DNA from: Desulfitobacterium_A sp034927245
GTDB lineage: Bacteria > Bacillota > Desulfitobacteriia > Desulfitobacteriales > Desulfitobacteriaceae
DNA: 64,000 nt
NCBI RefSeq assembly: GCF_034927245.1
Contig: NZ_JAYFQK010000039.1
Location: 1 to 64,000 of the forward strand
Direction: 5' to 3'
Made by a program: the position numbers and the translations under genes. Each line of letters begins with the position of its first letter. Within the stretch, counting starts at the first letter, position 1. The notes below the pieces were generated by a model. It was not told the DNA's origin. It did no database searches and saw nothing but the letters and a program-made list of their open reading frames with translations. Of the stretch, positions 45,616 to 53,141 are shown in pieces.

Positions 45616-46968
45616 TTAGATTGAACCCCAATAATTCCCCATGACTACGACAGATAACAAATAACCAAGAGGGACATTGACCAATACGCCTGTCGTAAAG
45701 GCGGCAAAAGGTTTCCACCCAACGGAAGTCAGCTCTTTGAATCGTGTCGTCATGCCGATGGACAAGAAAGTGAAGATAAATGCCCACGTTCTTAATTCCT
45801 TAACCGGTGCGATAATAAGAGAATCAACACTCTGTGCCGCAGCAGTCCCCGTTCCGACAGATGCTACCAGAATCGTCACAATGATCGAAGCCACAAAGAA
45901 ACCCAGAACGAATTTCGGGAAACGAGTCCAGATTTCGCCGGCGTTTGGTTTTGATCCGTCATCTCTCTTCTCCCATTTCGTAACCGATATCATAGCCATA
46001 ATAAAGCACCAGATACCAACAAACATATCCCTTCCGACAACTTTCATAAGGGTAAAGGTTTTAATGGATTGTTCTCCAAGGGACGCAGCTGCAGCCATAC
46101 CTGCTGCATCAGCAAATTCGGATGTACCGATCCATGCTCCTGCGGGACCGGCAGGAATACCCAAGGCACTAATAAACATAGGCAGGGAGAAAATCATGAC
46201 AACCGCCCAAACAACAACGAGAGAAATAGCAACAGAAACATGTTGTTTCTCGGCTTGAACAGAACCACCGATGGCAATGGATGCTGATACACCGCAGATT
46301 GAACCGCCGGCAGCAAGAGTGGAAGCAAAGCGTTTGTCCAGCTTAAAAATCCGTGTACCCGCCCAATAGATTGTTAAAAAGGTTGTTGACGCAATAAGTG
46401 TAGCTTGTAAAAAGGCTACCGGTCCTGATTGAAGAATGAGAGTAAAAGGAAGTGTGGCGCCGAGCAAGACTATACCCGTTTTAACATAAAACTCTGTTCT
46501 CAGCGCTGCATCAAGCCACTGAGGAATCGGTAGTGCATTGCCGATGATCAAACCAACAGCCAGCGCCAGCAGCGGTGCTTCAAAATTATACTTTTTTGCT
46601 ACAGTCCATGATCCTAATACACAGACGATAAGACTTAGAATATAAAGTACGGTAAAACCCACAGTAAACTTTTTAACATCATAACCTAATACTTTAACGG
46701 CAATCGCAAATAAGGCCAAAAAGCCCAAAAACATTAGGCAAATATTACCGACATTAGCACCGAGATAGGTTGTTGCTGTGCTAAAATCACTCCAGGTTGG
46801 GATTTTAATCGCAATTGACTTCATAAAACTGCTGCCCGAAGCCCAAAGCAGCATTGATATTAATACAATACCAAGTCCCAGCCATACAGCCCAATAATCC
46901 TCTTTCTTAAAAAGATCGGACAAGCCCCCTGACGGAGATGTTGCTTTTCTGGTTTCCACTTGTGCCAT
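45616..46968 (-). CDS. YeiH/UPF0324-family exporter, copy 1
   Basis: 450 residues with about 11 membrane segments. Conserved elements include LGATLPFTLIL, AAGGSICGVSASIAIGG, WIGTSEFADAAGMAAAA and KVVGRDMFVGIWCF. UPF0324/YeiH proteins are annotated as putative sulfate exporters, and TauZ-type relatives export sulfite/sulfate from sulfonate breakdown, so a role in sulfur-oxyanion efflux is plausible but not shown here. GGAGG precedes the ATG. A sigma-54 promoter and enhancer-like dyads lie upstream, and the cognate-looking two-component genes follow directly downstream. Confidence 0.88.
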   Translation of the reverse strand: MAQVETRKATSPSGGLSDLFKKEDYWAVWLGLGIVLISMLLWASGSSFMKSIAIKIPTWSDFSTATTYLGANVGNICLMFLGFLALFAIAVKVLGYDVKKFTVGFTVLYILSLIVCVLGSWTVAKKYNFEAPLLALAVGLIIGNALPIPQWLDAALRTEFYVKTGIVLLGATLPFTLILQSGPVAFLQATLIASTTFLTIYWAGTRIFKLDKRFASTLAAGGSICGVSASIAIGGSVQAEKQHVSVAISLVVVWAVVMIFSLPMFISALGIPAGPAGAWIGTSEFADAAGMAAAASLGEQSIKTFTLMKVVGRDMFVGIWCFIMAMISVTKWEKRDDGSKPNAGEIWTRFPKFVLGFFVASIIVTILVASVGTGTAAAQSVDSLIIAPVKELRTWAFIFTFLSIGMTTRFKELTSVGWKPFAAFTTGVLVNVPLGYLLSVVVMGNYWGSI

Positions 46969-47080
46969 TATCCATCCTCCATTTTTTTGATTTTGCGCCT
47001 CATTTTACGTCTTATTCAAGGATATTAGTGTTCACCTCTTTCTGTTTTCTCTGGCGCATCAGTTTACTCATAATGTAATA

Positions 47081-47097
47081 AGCAAAACCCATGCCAA
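47081..47097 (-). promoter_or_regulatory. sigma-54 (-24/-12) promoter
   Basis: On the minus strand the sequence TTGGCATGGGTTTTGCT fits the consensus TGGCAC-N5-TTGCW: the GG and GC dinucleotides are exactly 12 bp apart, with only the C of GGCAC changed to T. Confidence 0.75.
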
Positions 47098-47175
47098 GGG
47101 ATAAGTTCTTGTGATAACTTGCATAATATCAAGGTTTAAGGTCTCATGTTAATAAATCCCAGCTGATTTCTAACG

Positions 47176-47218
47176 TGACATCTTGTCATTTTTAGACGAA
47201 ATGTCTGTCATAATGTCA
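47176..47218. promoter_or_regulatory. tandem dyads, candidate enhancer (UAS) for an NtrC-type activator
   Basis: TGACATCTTGTCA (47176-47188), AGACGAAATGTCT (47194-47206) and further TGTCA/ATGTCA half-sites to 47218. They lie about 80 bp upstream of the -24 box, the usual enhancer distance. Confidence 0.65.
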
Positions 47219-47228
47219 ATTTTAAATT

Positions 47229-47262
47229 AAAACTCCCGGCAATAATTACCGGGAGTTTTATA
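47229..47262. terminator. terminator of the YeiH copy 2 operon
   Basis: Perfect 11-bp arms AAAACTCCCGG / CCGGGAGTTTT with a 9-base loop; 11 bp after the stop codon of the small gene at 47270. Confidence 0.85.
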
Positions 47263-47269
47263 ATCAACT

Positions 47270-47638
47270 CTACAAGACACCCCATAAACGGGTATATTCA
47301 ACTTTTAAAATAAATTCATGATCACTAAAACCGTTTTCCTTCAAAACCGCCACTGCATCGTTAAAATCAAAGCTCTCAGTTTCCATGAGGATATGATCTT
47401 TAAACCCCGTTACCGCCCAATCTTCATGTGCTTTCATCAGCACCTCCATCATTGAAGCAATCCTCTCCAATCTAATATTCAGGAACCGATTTAGATTACG
47501 AACGGCTTCGGGTTCAACTTTTTTTACTTTTAAAATGTCTTTAAAAGGCGGATACTCCCCCGGTTCCCAGTCCTTTTTCTCAAAGAAATAAAAGAAAAAT
47601 CGAGCTCTTTGTACACAAGTTTCATTATCCGGGCGCAT
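47270..47638 (-). CDS. unrecognised 122-residue protein downstream of YeiH copy 2
   Basis: 122 residues, mostly helical, no membrane segment. Begins RPDNETCVQRARFFFYFFEKK and contains IRLERIASMMEVLMKAHEDW. I do not recognise the family. ATG 47638 follows GAGGAG; the frame is open to 47689 and would overlap the YeiH gene, but the internal ATG has the better ribosome site and leaves a 32-bp gap. It is the last gene of the YeiH copy 2 operon and may be an accessory or cytoplasmic partner of that transporter. Confidence 0.72.
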   Translation of the reverse strand: MRPDNETCVQRARFFFYFFEKKDWEPGEYPPFKDILKVKKVEPEAVRNLNRFLNIRLERIASMMEVLMKAHEDWAVTGFKDHILMETESFDFNDAVAVLKENGFSDHEFILKVEYTRLWGVL

Positions 47639-47670
47639 ACTTTTCGTCTCCTCTTTCAGCTTCAAAAAGC

Positions 47671-49026
47671 TTATTTTACTATTGTCCAAAAATTATTCAT
47701 AATTTTGACAGATAACAGATAGCCAAGCGGAAGGTTTACGAATACTCCGGCAGTTATCGCCGCTAAAGGCTTCCACCCTGCCGAAGCAAGTTCCTTAAAA
47801 CGGCTGGACAGGCCGATTGAAAGAAAAGTAAAAATAAAAGACCAATCTCGCAGTTGGATAATCGGATTAATGACATTGGCATTAATGACTTTCGGTGTAC
47901 CTATATTAGAAGCTGTTAAAATCGAAATAATAATTGAACTTATAAAAAAACCAAGTACAAACTTTGGAAACCGAAGCCAAATATCCTTGGCATTGGGTTT
48001 GGAACTTCCATATCGCTTGTCCCATCGCGTGATTGAAACTAAAGCCATAATAAAACACCATATGCCAATGAACATATCCCGACCGACAACTTTCATAAGT
48101 GTAAAAGTTCTAAGGGCTTGTTCATTAATTGCCGCCGCTGCTGCCATTCCGGGGGCATCGGCAAATTCTGCAGTACCAATCCATGCTCCGGCGGGTCCGG
48201 GAAGAACATTTAGCACGTTGATGGCAAAGGGCAGGATAAAAATCATAATAATAGAGCAGAGAATAACTAAGGAAATCGCGATTGAGACATGCTGCTTATC
48301 AGCCTTCACAGCTCCACCTACCGCAATTGCGGCAGAAACTCCGCAAATTGATCCCCCTGCTGCCAAGGTAGCTGCAAAACGTTTATCAAGCGAGAATAAC
48401 CGTGTTCCTGTCCAATATATACTGAGAAAAGTAGCTACAGCAATAATTGTTGCTTGGGAAAAAGCTACAGAACCGGCTTCGAGAAGTAATGTAAACGGTA
48501 AGGTAGCCCCCATTAACACAATGCCTAACTTAACATAAAATTGGGTCTGAAGTGCAGTATTTAACCAATTTGGGATCTTCAAAAGGTTACTGATAAGAAG
48601 ACCTACAACAAGTGCGAGCAGCGGAGTTTCGATATTATATCGTTTCATGACATCCCAAGAACCAACTACCGAAACGAGAACACTGAGGCCAAAAAGGAAC
48701 GTAAATCCGGCAAAAAACCATTTAACCTTTACGTTGAGAGCCTTGAACGCAATTGAAAACAAAATTAGAAAAAATAGATATAGCGCAAAGATAGAATCTT
48801 TATGACTGCTAAGATAATTAAGGGGATCTTGGAAATTACTATAGCTCGGTGTTTTAACCCCAATCCAAGCCATGAAGTTGTCGCCGATACCCCAGAAGAC
48901 AATACTTAACAGGACGATAGTCAGACCCAGCCATACTGCCCAAGAATCTTCCTGATTCCAAAGATTGGATAATCCCCCTGAAGAAGAAGCGGACGTTGAT
49001 TTATATGAAGTTGATATATTGCCCAA
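47671..49026 (-). CDS. YeiH/UPF0324-family exporter, copy 2
   Basis: 451 residues, clearly paralogous to the protein encoded at 45616-46968: LGATLPFTLLL becomes MGATLPFTLLL, and AAGGSICGVSAAIAVGG, WIGTAEFADAPGMAAAAA and KVVGRDMFIGIWCF are nearly the same. About 11 membrane segments. The start is a TTG after AAGGAGAGGG. Unlike copy 1, no -24/-12 promoter was seen in its upstream region, suggesting separate control. Predicted role as for copy 1: putative sulfur-oxyanion exporter. Confidence 0.88.
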   Translation of the reverse strand: MGNISTSYKSTSASSSGGLSNLWNQEDSWAVWLGLTIVLLSIVFWGIGDNFMAWIGVKTPSYSNFQDPLNYLSSHKDSIFALYLFFLILFSIAFKALNVKVKWFFAGFTFLFGLSVLVSVVGSWDVMKRYNIETPLLALVVGLLISNLLKIPNWLNTALQTQFYVKLGIVLMGATLPFTLLLEAGSVAFSQATIIAVATFLSIYWTGTRLFSLDKRFAATLAAGGSICGVSAAIAVGGAVKADKQHVSIAISLVILCSIIMIFILPFAINVLNVLPGPAGAWIGTAEFADAPGMAAAAAINEQALRTFTLMKVVGRDMFIGIWCFIMALVSITRWDKRYGSSKPNAKDIWLRFPKFVLGFFISSIIISILTASNIGTPKVINANVINPIIQLRDWSFIFTFLSIGLSSRFKELASAGWKPLAAITAGVFVNLPLGYLLSVKIMNNFWTIVK

Positions 49027-49138
49027 TAAATTACCCTCTCCTTTTCCTTGCTGTAATAGAATTTTCGCTTTAAATCACCATAAATCCTTCAAAAGTTTCT
49101 TGGTTAGACAAGAATTTTTAAAAATTTGATATAAAGGA

Positions 49139-49161
49139 GCGGTATTCCTATTGAATGCCGC
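49139..49161. promoter_or_regulatory. inverted repeat in the divergent promoter region
   Basis: GCGGTATTC / GAATGCCGC (one G-T pair) with a 5-base loop, between YeiH copy 2 and the divergent TSCPD gene. It could be an operator or a short structured leader; no regulator identified. Confidence 0.35.
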
Positions 49162-49170
49162 TGTCAAGTC

Positions 49171-49199
49171 TTTACTTTTTAAAGGTGAATCTTTATAAT
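49171..49199 (+). promoter_or_regulatory. sigma-A promoter of the TSCPD gene
   Basis: TTTACT (49171-49176), 17-bp spacer, TATAAT (49194-49199); 49 bp before the start codon. Confidence 0.55.
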
Positions 49200-49247
49200 T
49201 TAAAAGATTATCCATCCGAAAACTTTACTTAGAAAGGATCAATCTAC

Positions 49248-49490
49248 ATGAAAACATACACACCGAGGGGAGTTTGTTCCCGTAAAATTTTATTTGAGAC
49301 CGAAAATAATATCGTTCAAAACGTGCAATTCATCGGGGGATGCCCCGGAAACCTTGAGGCCATTGCCCTATTGGTGGAGGGAATGCCTGTCGATGAAGTG
49401 ATTAAACGCTTAAAAGGAATCAGCTGTGGAGAAAAACCTACCTCATGTCCGGATCAGCTGGCCCGTGCACTTGAACAAAATCAGCAATAA
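49248..49490 (+). CDS. TSCPD-domain protein (TIGR03905-like)
   Basis: 80 residues that match the TSCPD domain throughout: YTPRGVCSRKILFETENNIV, FIGGCPGNLEAIALLVEGMP and CGEKPTSCPDQLA. The domain also forms the C-terminus of B12-dependent ribonucleotide reductase (NrdJ), where its cysteines may take part in redox; the free-standing form has no known function. AGAAAGGATC precedes the ATG. Convergent with the terpene cyclase-like gene, only six bases apart. Confidence 0.9.
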   Translation: MKTYTPRGVCSRKILFETENNIVQNVQFIGGCPGNLEAIALLVEGMPVDEVIKRLKGISCGEKPTSCPDQLARALEQNQQ

Positions 49491-49496
49491 AATGCT

Positions 49497-51095
49497 CTAA
49501 AACGATTTTCTGGATTTTCCGTATGACGCCTGGTATATTTGGTTATATCTTTGAAAAGCTCGAATAGCCGTAAGCGCCGTCGTGATTGGTTCTTCATAAT
49601 TCCATCCCTTGGCATAGATTGCTCGATAAGAAGGTTCAAAGGAACCATTGTTCTTCTGTGTTATTAGGAGATTATATATTCCCCTGTCTAAGACATCTTT
49701 CGGAACAGCCCCGGCATAGCGCATCAATCCTGACACGGCTAAACCCGTCTCAACCACAGAACCCCAGCCCCCATCCTTATTTTGAGCTTGGATCAAAAAT
49801 TCCAGGCTTTTTTTTCGTGCTTTTAAAATTTGATGTGCGCTTTTCCAGCGTTCCCAGCTGAACTTCCACTTGCTCAAGAGTTCTATGGCCTGGGCCGTAC
49901 TGTAAATTGGCCCTTCATACCAAGATGCCGGAAATGCCCCTTGATCATCCTGCTGGGCTAATATCCAATTCAGTCCTTGCCAAATCCGGGCTTCTTGCGA
50001 ACGCGATCGCTGCCATAACGCCTCAAGAGCATGAATGCTGACATCAACACTCGGAATATAGACCGGGAAGTCCGACGAAATCTGCGGAGGCCGACCCTGA
50101 AAACTGGGAAACGTTCCCCAACTGCCATCGGTATTTTGCAAATTCTTAAGGAGTTTAAGGCTTGAAGGATTCTCTTGGCCGACTTGATGCAAACCAATGA
50201 GAGCCACTGCCGTATCATCTAAATCCGGGTGCGTAAAGGGAGGCGTACTTCCGTAACTTCCATCCTCATTCTGCCCCTGTTTTAGCCAATTAACCGCTCG
50301 ATTTAACCACGAAATATCATTTTGTCCTTGCTTGGATTCCCCGTAAATACAAAGTGCCCAGCCCACAGCCCATATATTAAGTTGGTCAAATGCCGGCCAT
50401 CCGCCGCTGGGATACTGCTTCCGGACCAGCCACTGTCCCGCTTTTTCCATTCTTTCAGAGTTGCCGCCTGTGCGCATGATAGCCAAAATTGCCAAACTGG
50501 TGGCAATGATATCCTCTGACCAAGAACCATCTTTTAATTGGGTATCCAGAAGGTATTGAATTCCTTTTTTCATACTCTCTTGTGATGCGGCACAAAGCAA
50601 TGATGCTGCAACAACGACAGGCCGGCCATATAGCGGAAGCTTCGTTAATACCCTGTCTTCGAGTATCGTCGGAAGAACGATCTCTTCAGGAGTCGGTCCC
50701 TCAAGGCCGGGAACCATCCTTTGCCCTAAGGATAAAATCATTTGGGAAAATTGGCGTGCTTGAGCAAGCAACAAAATCTTGCCCCACCATCCAGCTTGAC
50801 TCCCGCTGAGCGCTGCTCTTGCGATTTGCGTTATCTCTTCATCCGGTTGATCGCCGGGGGTTTTTCCCCAACCTTCACGATAGTTGTTTCTCAGCCAATT
50901 TAATGCCTCCTGTTGAGCGTTTTCAAAGCCCCTTCCTAGGGCAAGAAGAGCAAGTGCAGCAAGTGATGTTGCCCCCGGACTCGGAGAAACGCTGTGATAT
51001 TCATCAAGATTACCCGACACGATCTGATCTATACCGCCAATCACATATTGTGATGCATTATTAAGTCCTTCTTGAATTTCTTTTGTAAGTTCCAA
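49497..51095 (-). CDS. class II terpene cyclase-like protein (squalene-hopene cyclase family)
   Basis: 532 residues, about 100 shorter than typical squalene-hopene cyclases. Several QW-type repeats are visible (QLKDGSWSED, QYPSGGWPAFDQ, QNEDGSYGST, QNTDGSWGTF, QNKDGGWGS, QKNNGSFEP). The class II catalytic motif DxDD is intact as D291-L-D-D294-TA. It therefore may protonate and cyclise a linear isoprenoid such as squalene or a prenylated precursor (sporulenol-like products are known in spore formers). No squalene synthase genes are nearby. Start TTG after GGAGGTGCG. No signal peptide; likely membrane-associated. Confidence 0.82.
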   Translation of the reverse strand: MELTKEIQEGLNNASQYVIGGIDQIVSGNLDEYHSVSPSPGATSLAALALLALGRGFENAQQEALNWLRNNYREGWGKTPGDQPDEEITQIARAALSGSQAGWWGKILLLAQARQFSQMILSLGQRMVPGLEGPTPEEIVLPTILEDRVLTKLPLYGRPVVVAASLLCAASQESMKKGIQYLLDTQLKDGSWSEDIIATSLAILAIMRTGGNSERMEKAGQWLVRKQYPSGGWPAFDQLNIWAVGWALCIYGESKQGQNDISWLNRAVNWLKQGQNEDGSYGSTPPFTHPDLDDTAVALIGLHQVGQENPSSLKLLKNLQNTDGSWGTFPSFQGRPPQISSDFPVYIPSVDVSIHALEALWQRSRSQEARIWQGLNWILAQQDDQGAFPASWYEGPIYSTAQAIELLSKWKFSWERWKSAHQILKARKKSLEFLIQAQNKDGGWGSVVETGLAVSGLMRYAGAVPKDVLDRGIYNLLITQKNNGSFEPSYRAIYAKGWNYEEPITTALTAIRAFQRYNQIYQASYGKSRKSF

Positions 51096-51221
51096 TGTCG
51101 CACCTCCATCCCATCATATCGTATGCTATCGTCCGATTTTTGTTATCCGATGGATTAAACCCTTTTACCTATTTTTGCATATTCTATGAAATAGGAAGGT
51201 ATTGGCAAAGGTGGGACCGGC

Positions 51222-52097
51222 TTGTTTAAAGTTAGTGAACTCACAAAAACCTATCGTGAAGGACGAGGCATTAAGAATCTGACCTTTCAGGTGGATTCAG
51301 GAACAGCCTTTGGATTCTTAGGACCCAATGGGGCCGGCAAGACCACAACGATTCGTTTGCTTATGGGATTTATGAAACCCGATTATGGCAACGCGAAAAT
51401 ATCAGATTTTGATTGCTGGCAGGACCGTACAGAGTTAAAACGTATCATCGGTTATCTTCCGGGTGAGCTCCGCTTTCTGGAACAGCTTACCGGTCAGGAA
51501 TTCTTAGATCTTATTGAAGGCATGCATGGCAAGGTCGGAGAGATAAAGCGAAAACAAAAGCGACTTCTTAGCTATCTTGACCTTAATCCGCAGCAGCATA
51601 TTCGCAAAATGTCCAAAGGAATGAAACAAAAGCTGGGAATTACCTCTGCCTTGATGCTTGACTCACCTGTTCTTGTTTTAGATGAACCAACATCCGGCCT
51701 TGACCCATTGATGCAAAAGGCGTTTATTGATTTGATCCTTGAAGAAAAGAGGAACGGTAAAACCATTTTTATGTCTTCACATCAATTCCCAGAGATTGAA
51801 AAAACGTGTGAACAAGTAGGGATTATCCGTGAAGGAGAACTTGTGACCGTTCAAGATATCACCTTACTCAAACAGGGTGAATGTCAAATCTTTGAAATTG
51901 AGGTTGAACAAGAAGAAGACGCCGAATGCTTACGGGAAAGCGGTTTGATTCTTCAGTCTCTGGGAAATTATCGATTCACCATCCTTATTACAGGCAAGCA
52001 GGATGTGCTATGGAAAACGCTTGCTCAGGTTCATGTCAAACGGTTTAAACAATGCTCCATTGAACTGGAAGATGCGTTTATGCAGTACTACCATTAA
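51222..52097 (+). CDS. ABC transporter ATP-binding protein
   Basis: 291 residues. Walker A GPNGAGKTTT, signature MSKGMKQKLGI (a common variant of LSGGQ), Walker B LVLDEPTSGLD and the H-loop SSHQF are present. This is the ATPase of an ABC-2 type exporter of the drug/antibiotic/bacitracin-like class. The start is a TTG after AGGTGGGA. Next gene is the permease 19 bp downstream. Divergent from the terpene cyclase-like gene, 126 bp between starts. Confidence 0.9.
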   Translation: MFKVSELTKTYREGRGIKNLTFQVDSGTAFGFLGPNGAGKTTTIRLLMGFMKPDYGNAKISDFDCWQDRTELKRIIGYLPGELRFLEQLTGQEFLDLIEGMHGKVGEIKRKQKRLLSYLDLNPQQHIRKMSKGMKQKLGITSALMLDSPVLVLDEPTSGLDPLMQKAFIDLILEEKRNGKTIFMSSHQFPEIEKTCEQVGIIREGELVTVQDITLLKQGECQIFEIEVEQEEDAECLRESGLILQSLGNYRFTILITGKQDVLWKTLAQVHVKRFKQCSIELEDAFMQYYH

Positions 52098-52116
52098 GGT
52101 TAAGGGGGATGCCGAG

Positions 52117-52923
52117 TTGAATGATGCATTATTCCGTGTAATGATAAAACAAAATGGCAAAAAAATCGCCAAACTTTCTTCAGGCATTATCCTCTATGAG
52201 GGACTTTTGACTTGGGTCTATCCCGTGATTTCCAAAAATCCGGCCGTGTCACAAATCGCCGGATCATTACCTTCTGCCGTAAAGACCGTTTTCGGAGTTT
52301 CAGAGGAGGCTCGTGTCGATACGTTTGAAGCATTTATTACCGCTCAATTTTTTGCACGGATCTGGGCAATGCTTTTAGCTCTATATAATGTTGAGACAGC
52401 GAATGAATTGCTCGCGGCGATGGCAAACGATGGTTCCCTAGCCCTGCTTCTTTCCACCCCAGTTTCCAGGGATGAATTTCTGACCACCCAGGCCCTTGTG
52501 CTTTTCAGTGGGAATGCTCTGCTCATCTTTTTCACGCTGCTTGGCTTATTCGTAGGGACGAAACGATTTGGCATAAATCTTGACCTCTGGAGATATTGCA
52601 TTTTTAGTATTCAGGGGTTTGCTTTCTATAGCTTAATCGGCGCCTATAGTCTTTTATTCTCCGCATTGTTTACCGAAGGCGATACTGCTTTTACGATGGC
52701 TGCAAGTCTGACTTTAGCCTTTTATGCTTTGGATGTTGCCGGAGGACTCAGTGATCAACTATCCTGGGTACGAAAACTATCCCTCTTTCGGTGTTATCAA
52801 CCTCAAGAGGTTTTAGAAGGAAGCAAAAATCCGGCAAAGGAGACCATTGGCCTTATTGCCGGTACGCTGATTCTTCTTCGTTTAGGTATTTACGCCTTTA
52901 ACAAAAAGGATCTCGCCATATGA
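52117..52923 (+). CDS. ABC-2 type permease
   Basis: 268 residues with about six membrane segments (~30-45, ~85-110, ~135-160, ~175-195, ~200-225, ~245-262). The stretch MANDGSLALLLSTPVSRDEF with the following ALVLFSGNALLI is typical of ABC-2 permeases. It forms the export channel with the upstream ATPase. I choose TTG 52117: AAGGGGG lies eight bases upstream. The frame is open to 52003, but that overlaps the ATPase gene and has no ribosome site. Terminated by a hairpin that is part of a direct repeat. Confidence 0.85.
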   Translation: MNDALFRVMIKQNGKKIAKLSSGIILYEGLLTWVYPVISKNPAVSQIAGSLPSAVKTVFGVSEEARVDTFEAFITAQFFARIWAMLLALYNVETANELLAAMANDGSLALLLSTPVSRDEFLTTQALVLFSGNALLIFFTLLGLFVGTKRFGINLDLWRYCIFSIQGFAFYSLIGAYSLLFSALFTEGDTAFTMAASLTLAFYALDVAGGLSDQLSWVRKLSLFRCYQPQEVLEGSKNPAKETIGLIAGTLILLRLGIYAFNKKDLAI

Positions 52924-52967
52924 ATAAAAAGACGGTACTCTTCATGGAGTTCCGCCTTTTTATTATT
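52915..52967 (+). repeat. direct repeat copy 1, containing the permease terminator
   Basis: 53 bp covering the last two codons and stop of the permease plus its terminator hairpin (GACGGTACTC / GAGTTCCGCC, then TTTTTATT). It is nearly identical to 55855-55905: two substitutions and a 2-base indel. Confidence 0.85.
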
Positions 52968-53141
52968 TTTCACACACCCATTTCTTCTGCAACCACGATG
53001 ACGTGATATTCATTGATTGACGGACCGGCAACGCCGGGTCTTTATTGGGCTTGTTTCCGGACTTACATCCATTTTTGCCCAACCTCCTTACATAATGTAG
53101 TTCAATTTTTGACCCAACGGTTCTTAGGATTAAGCCCTAAT

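Larger units (their letters stand above)
46969..47228. other. regulatory intergenic region upstream of YeiH copy 1
   Basis: The gap from 46969 to 47269 contains no gene. It holds the sigma-54 promoter (47081-47097), the dyad cluster (47176-47218) and, next to the upstream operon, a terminator (47229-47259). Roughly 110 bp of leader lie between promoter and start codon. Confidence 0.75.

Noticed and set aside
47870..48538. 222-residue open frame antisense to YeiH copy 2
   Set aside because: Mirror frame of a conserved membrane protein gene; the similar frame at 45677-46258 is antisense to copy 1. Shared by base composition, not by coding.
52969..53141. Short open frame and GACCGGC hairpin after the ABC permease
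   Set aside because: The frame is about 20 codons with no ribosome support; the hairpin is short and may be part of insertion debris, not enough to call a gene.
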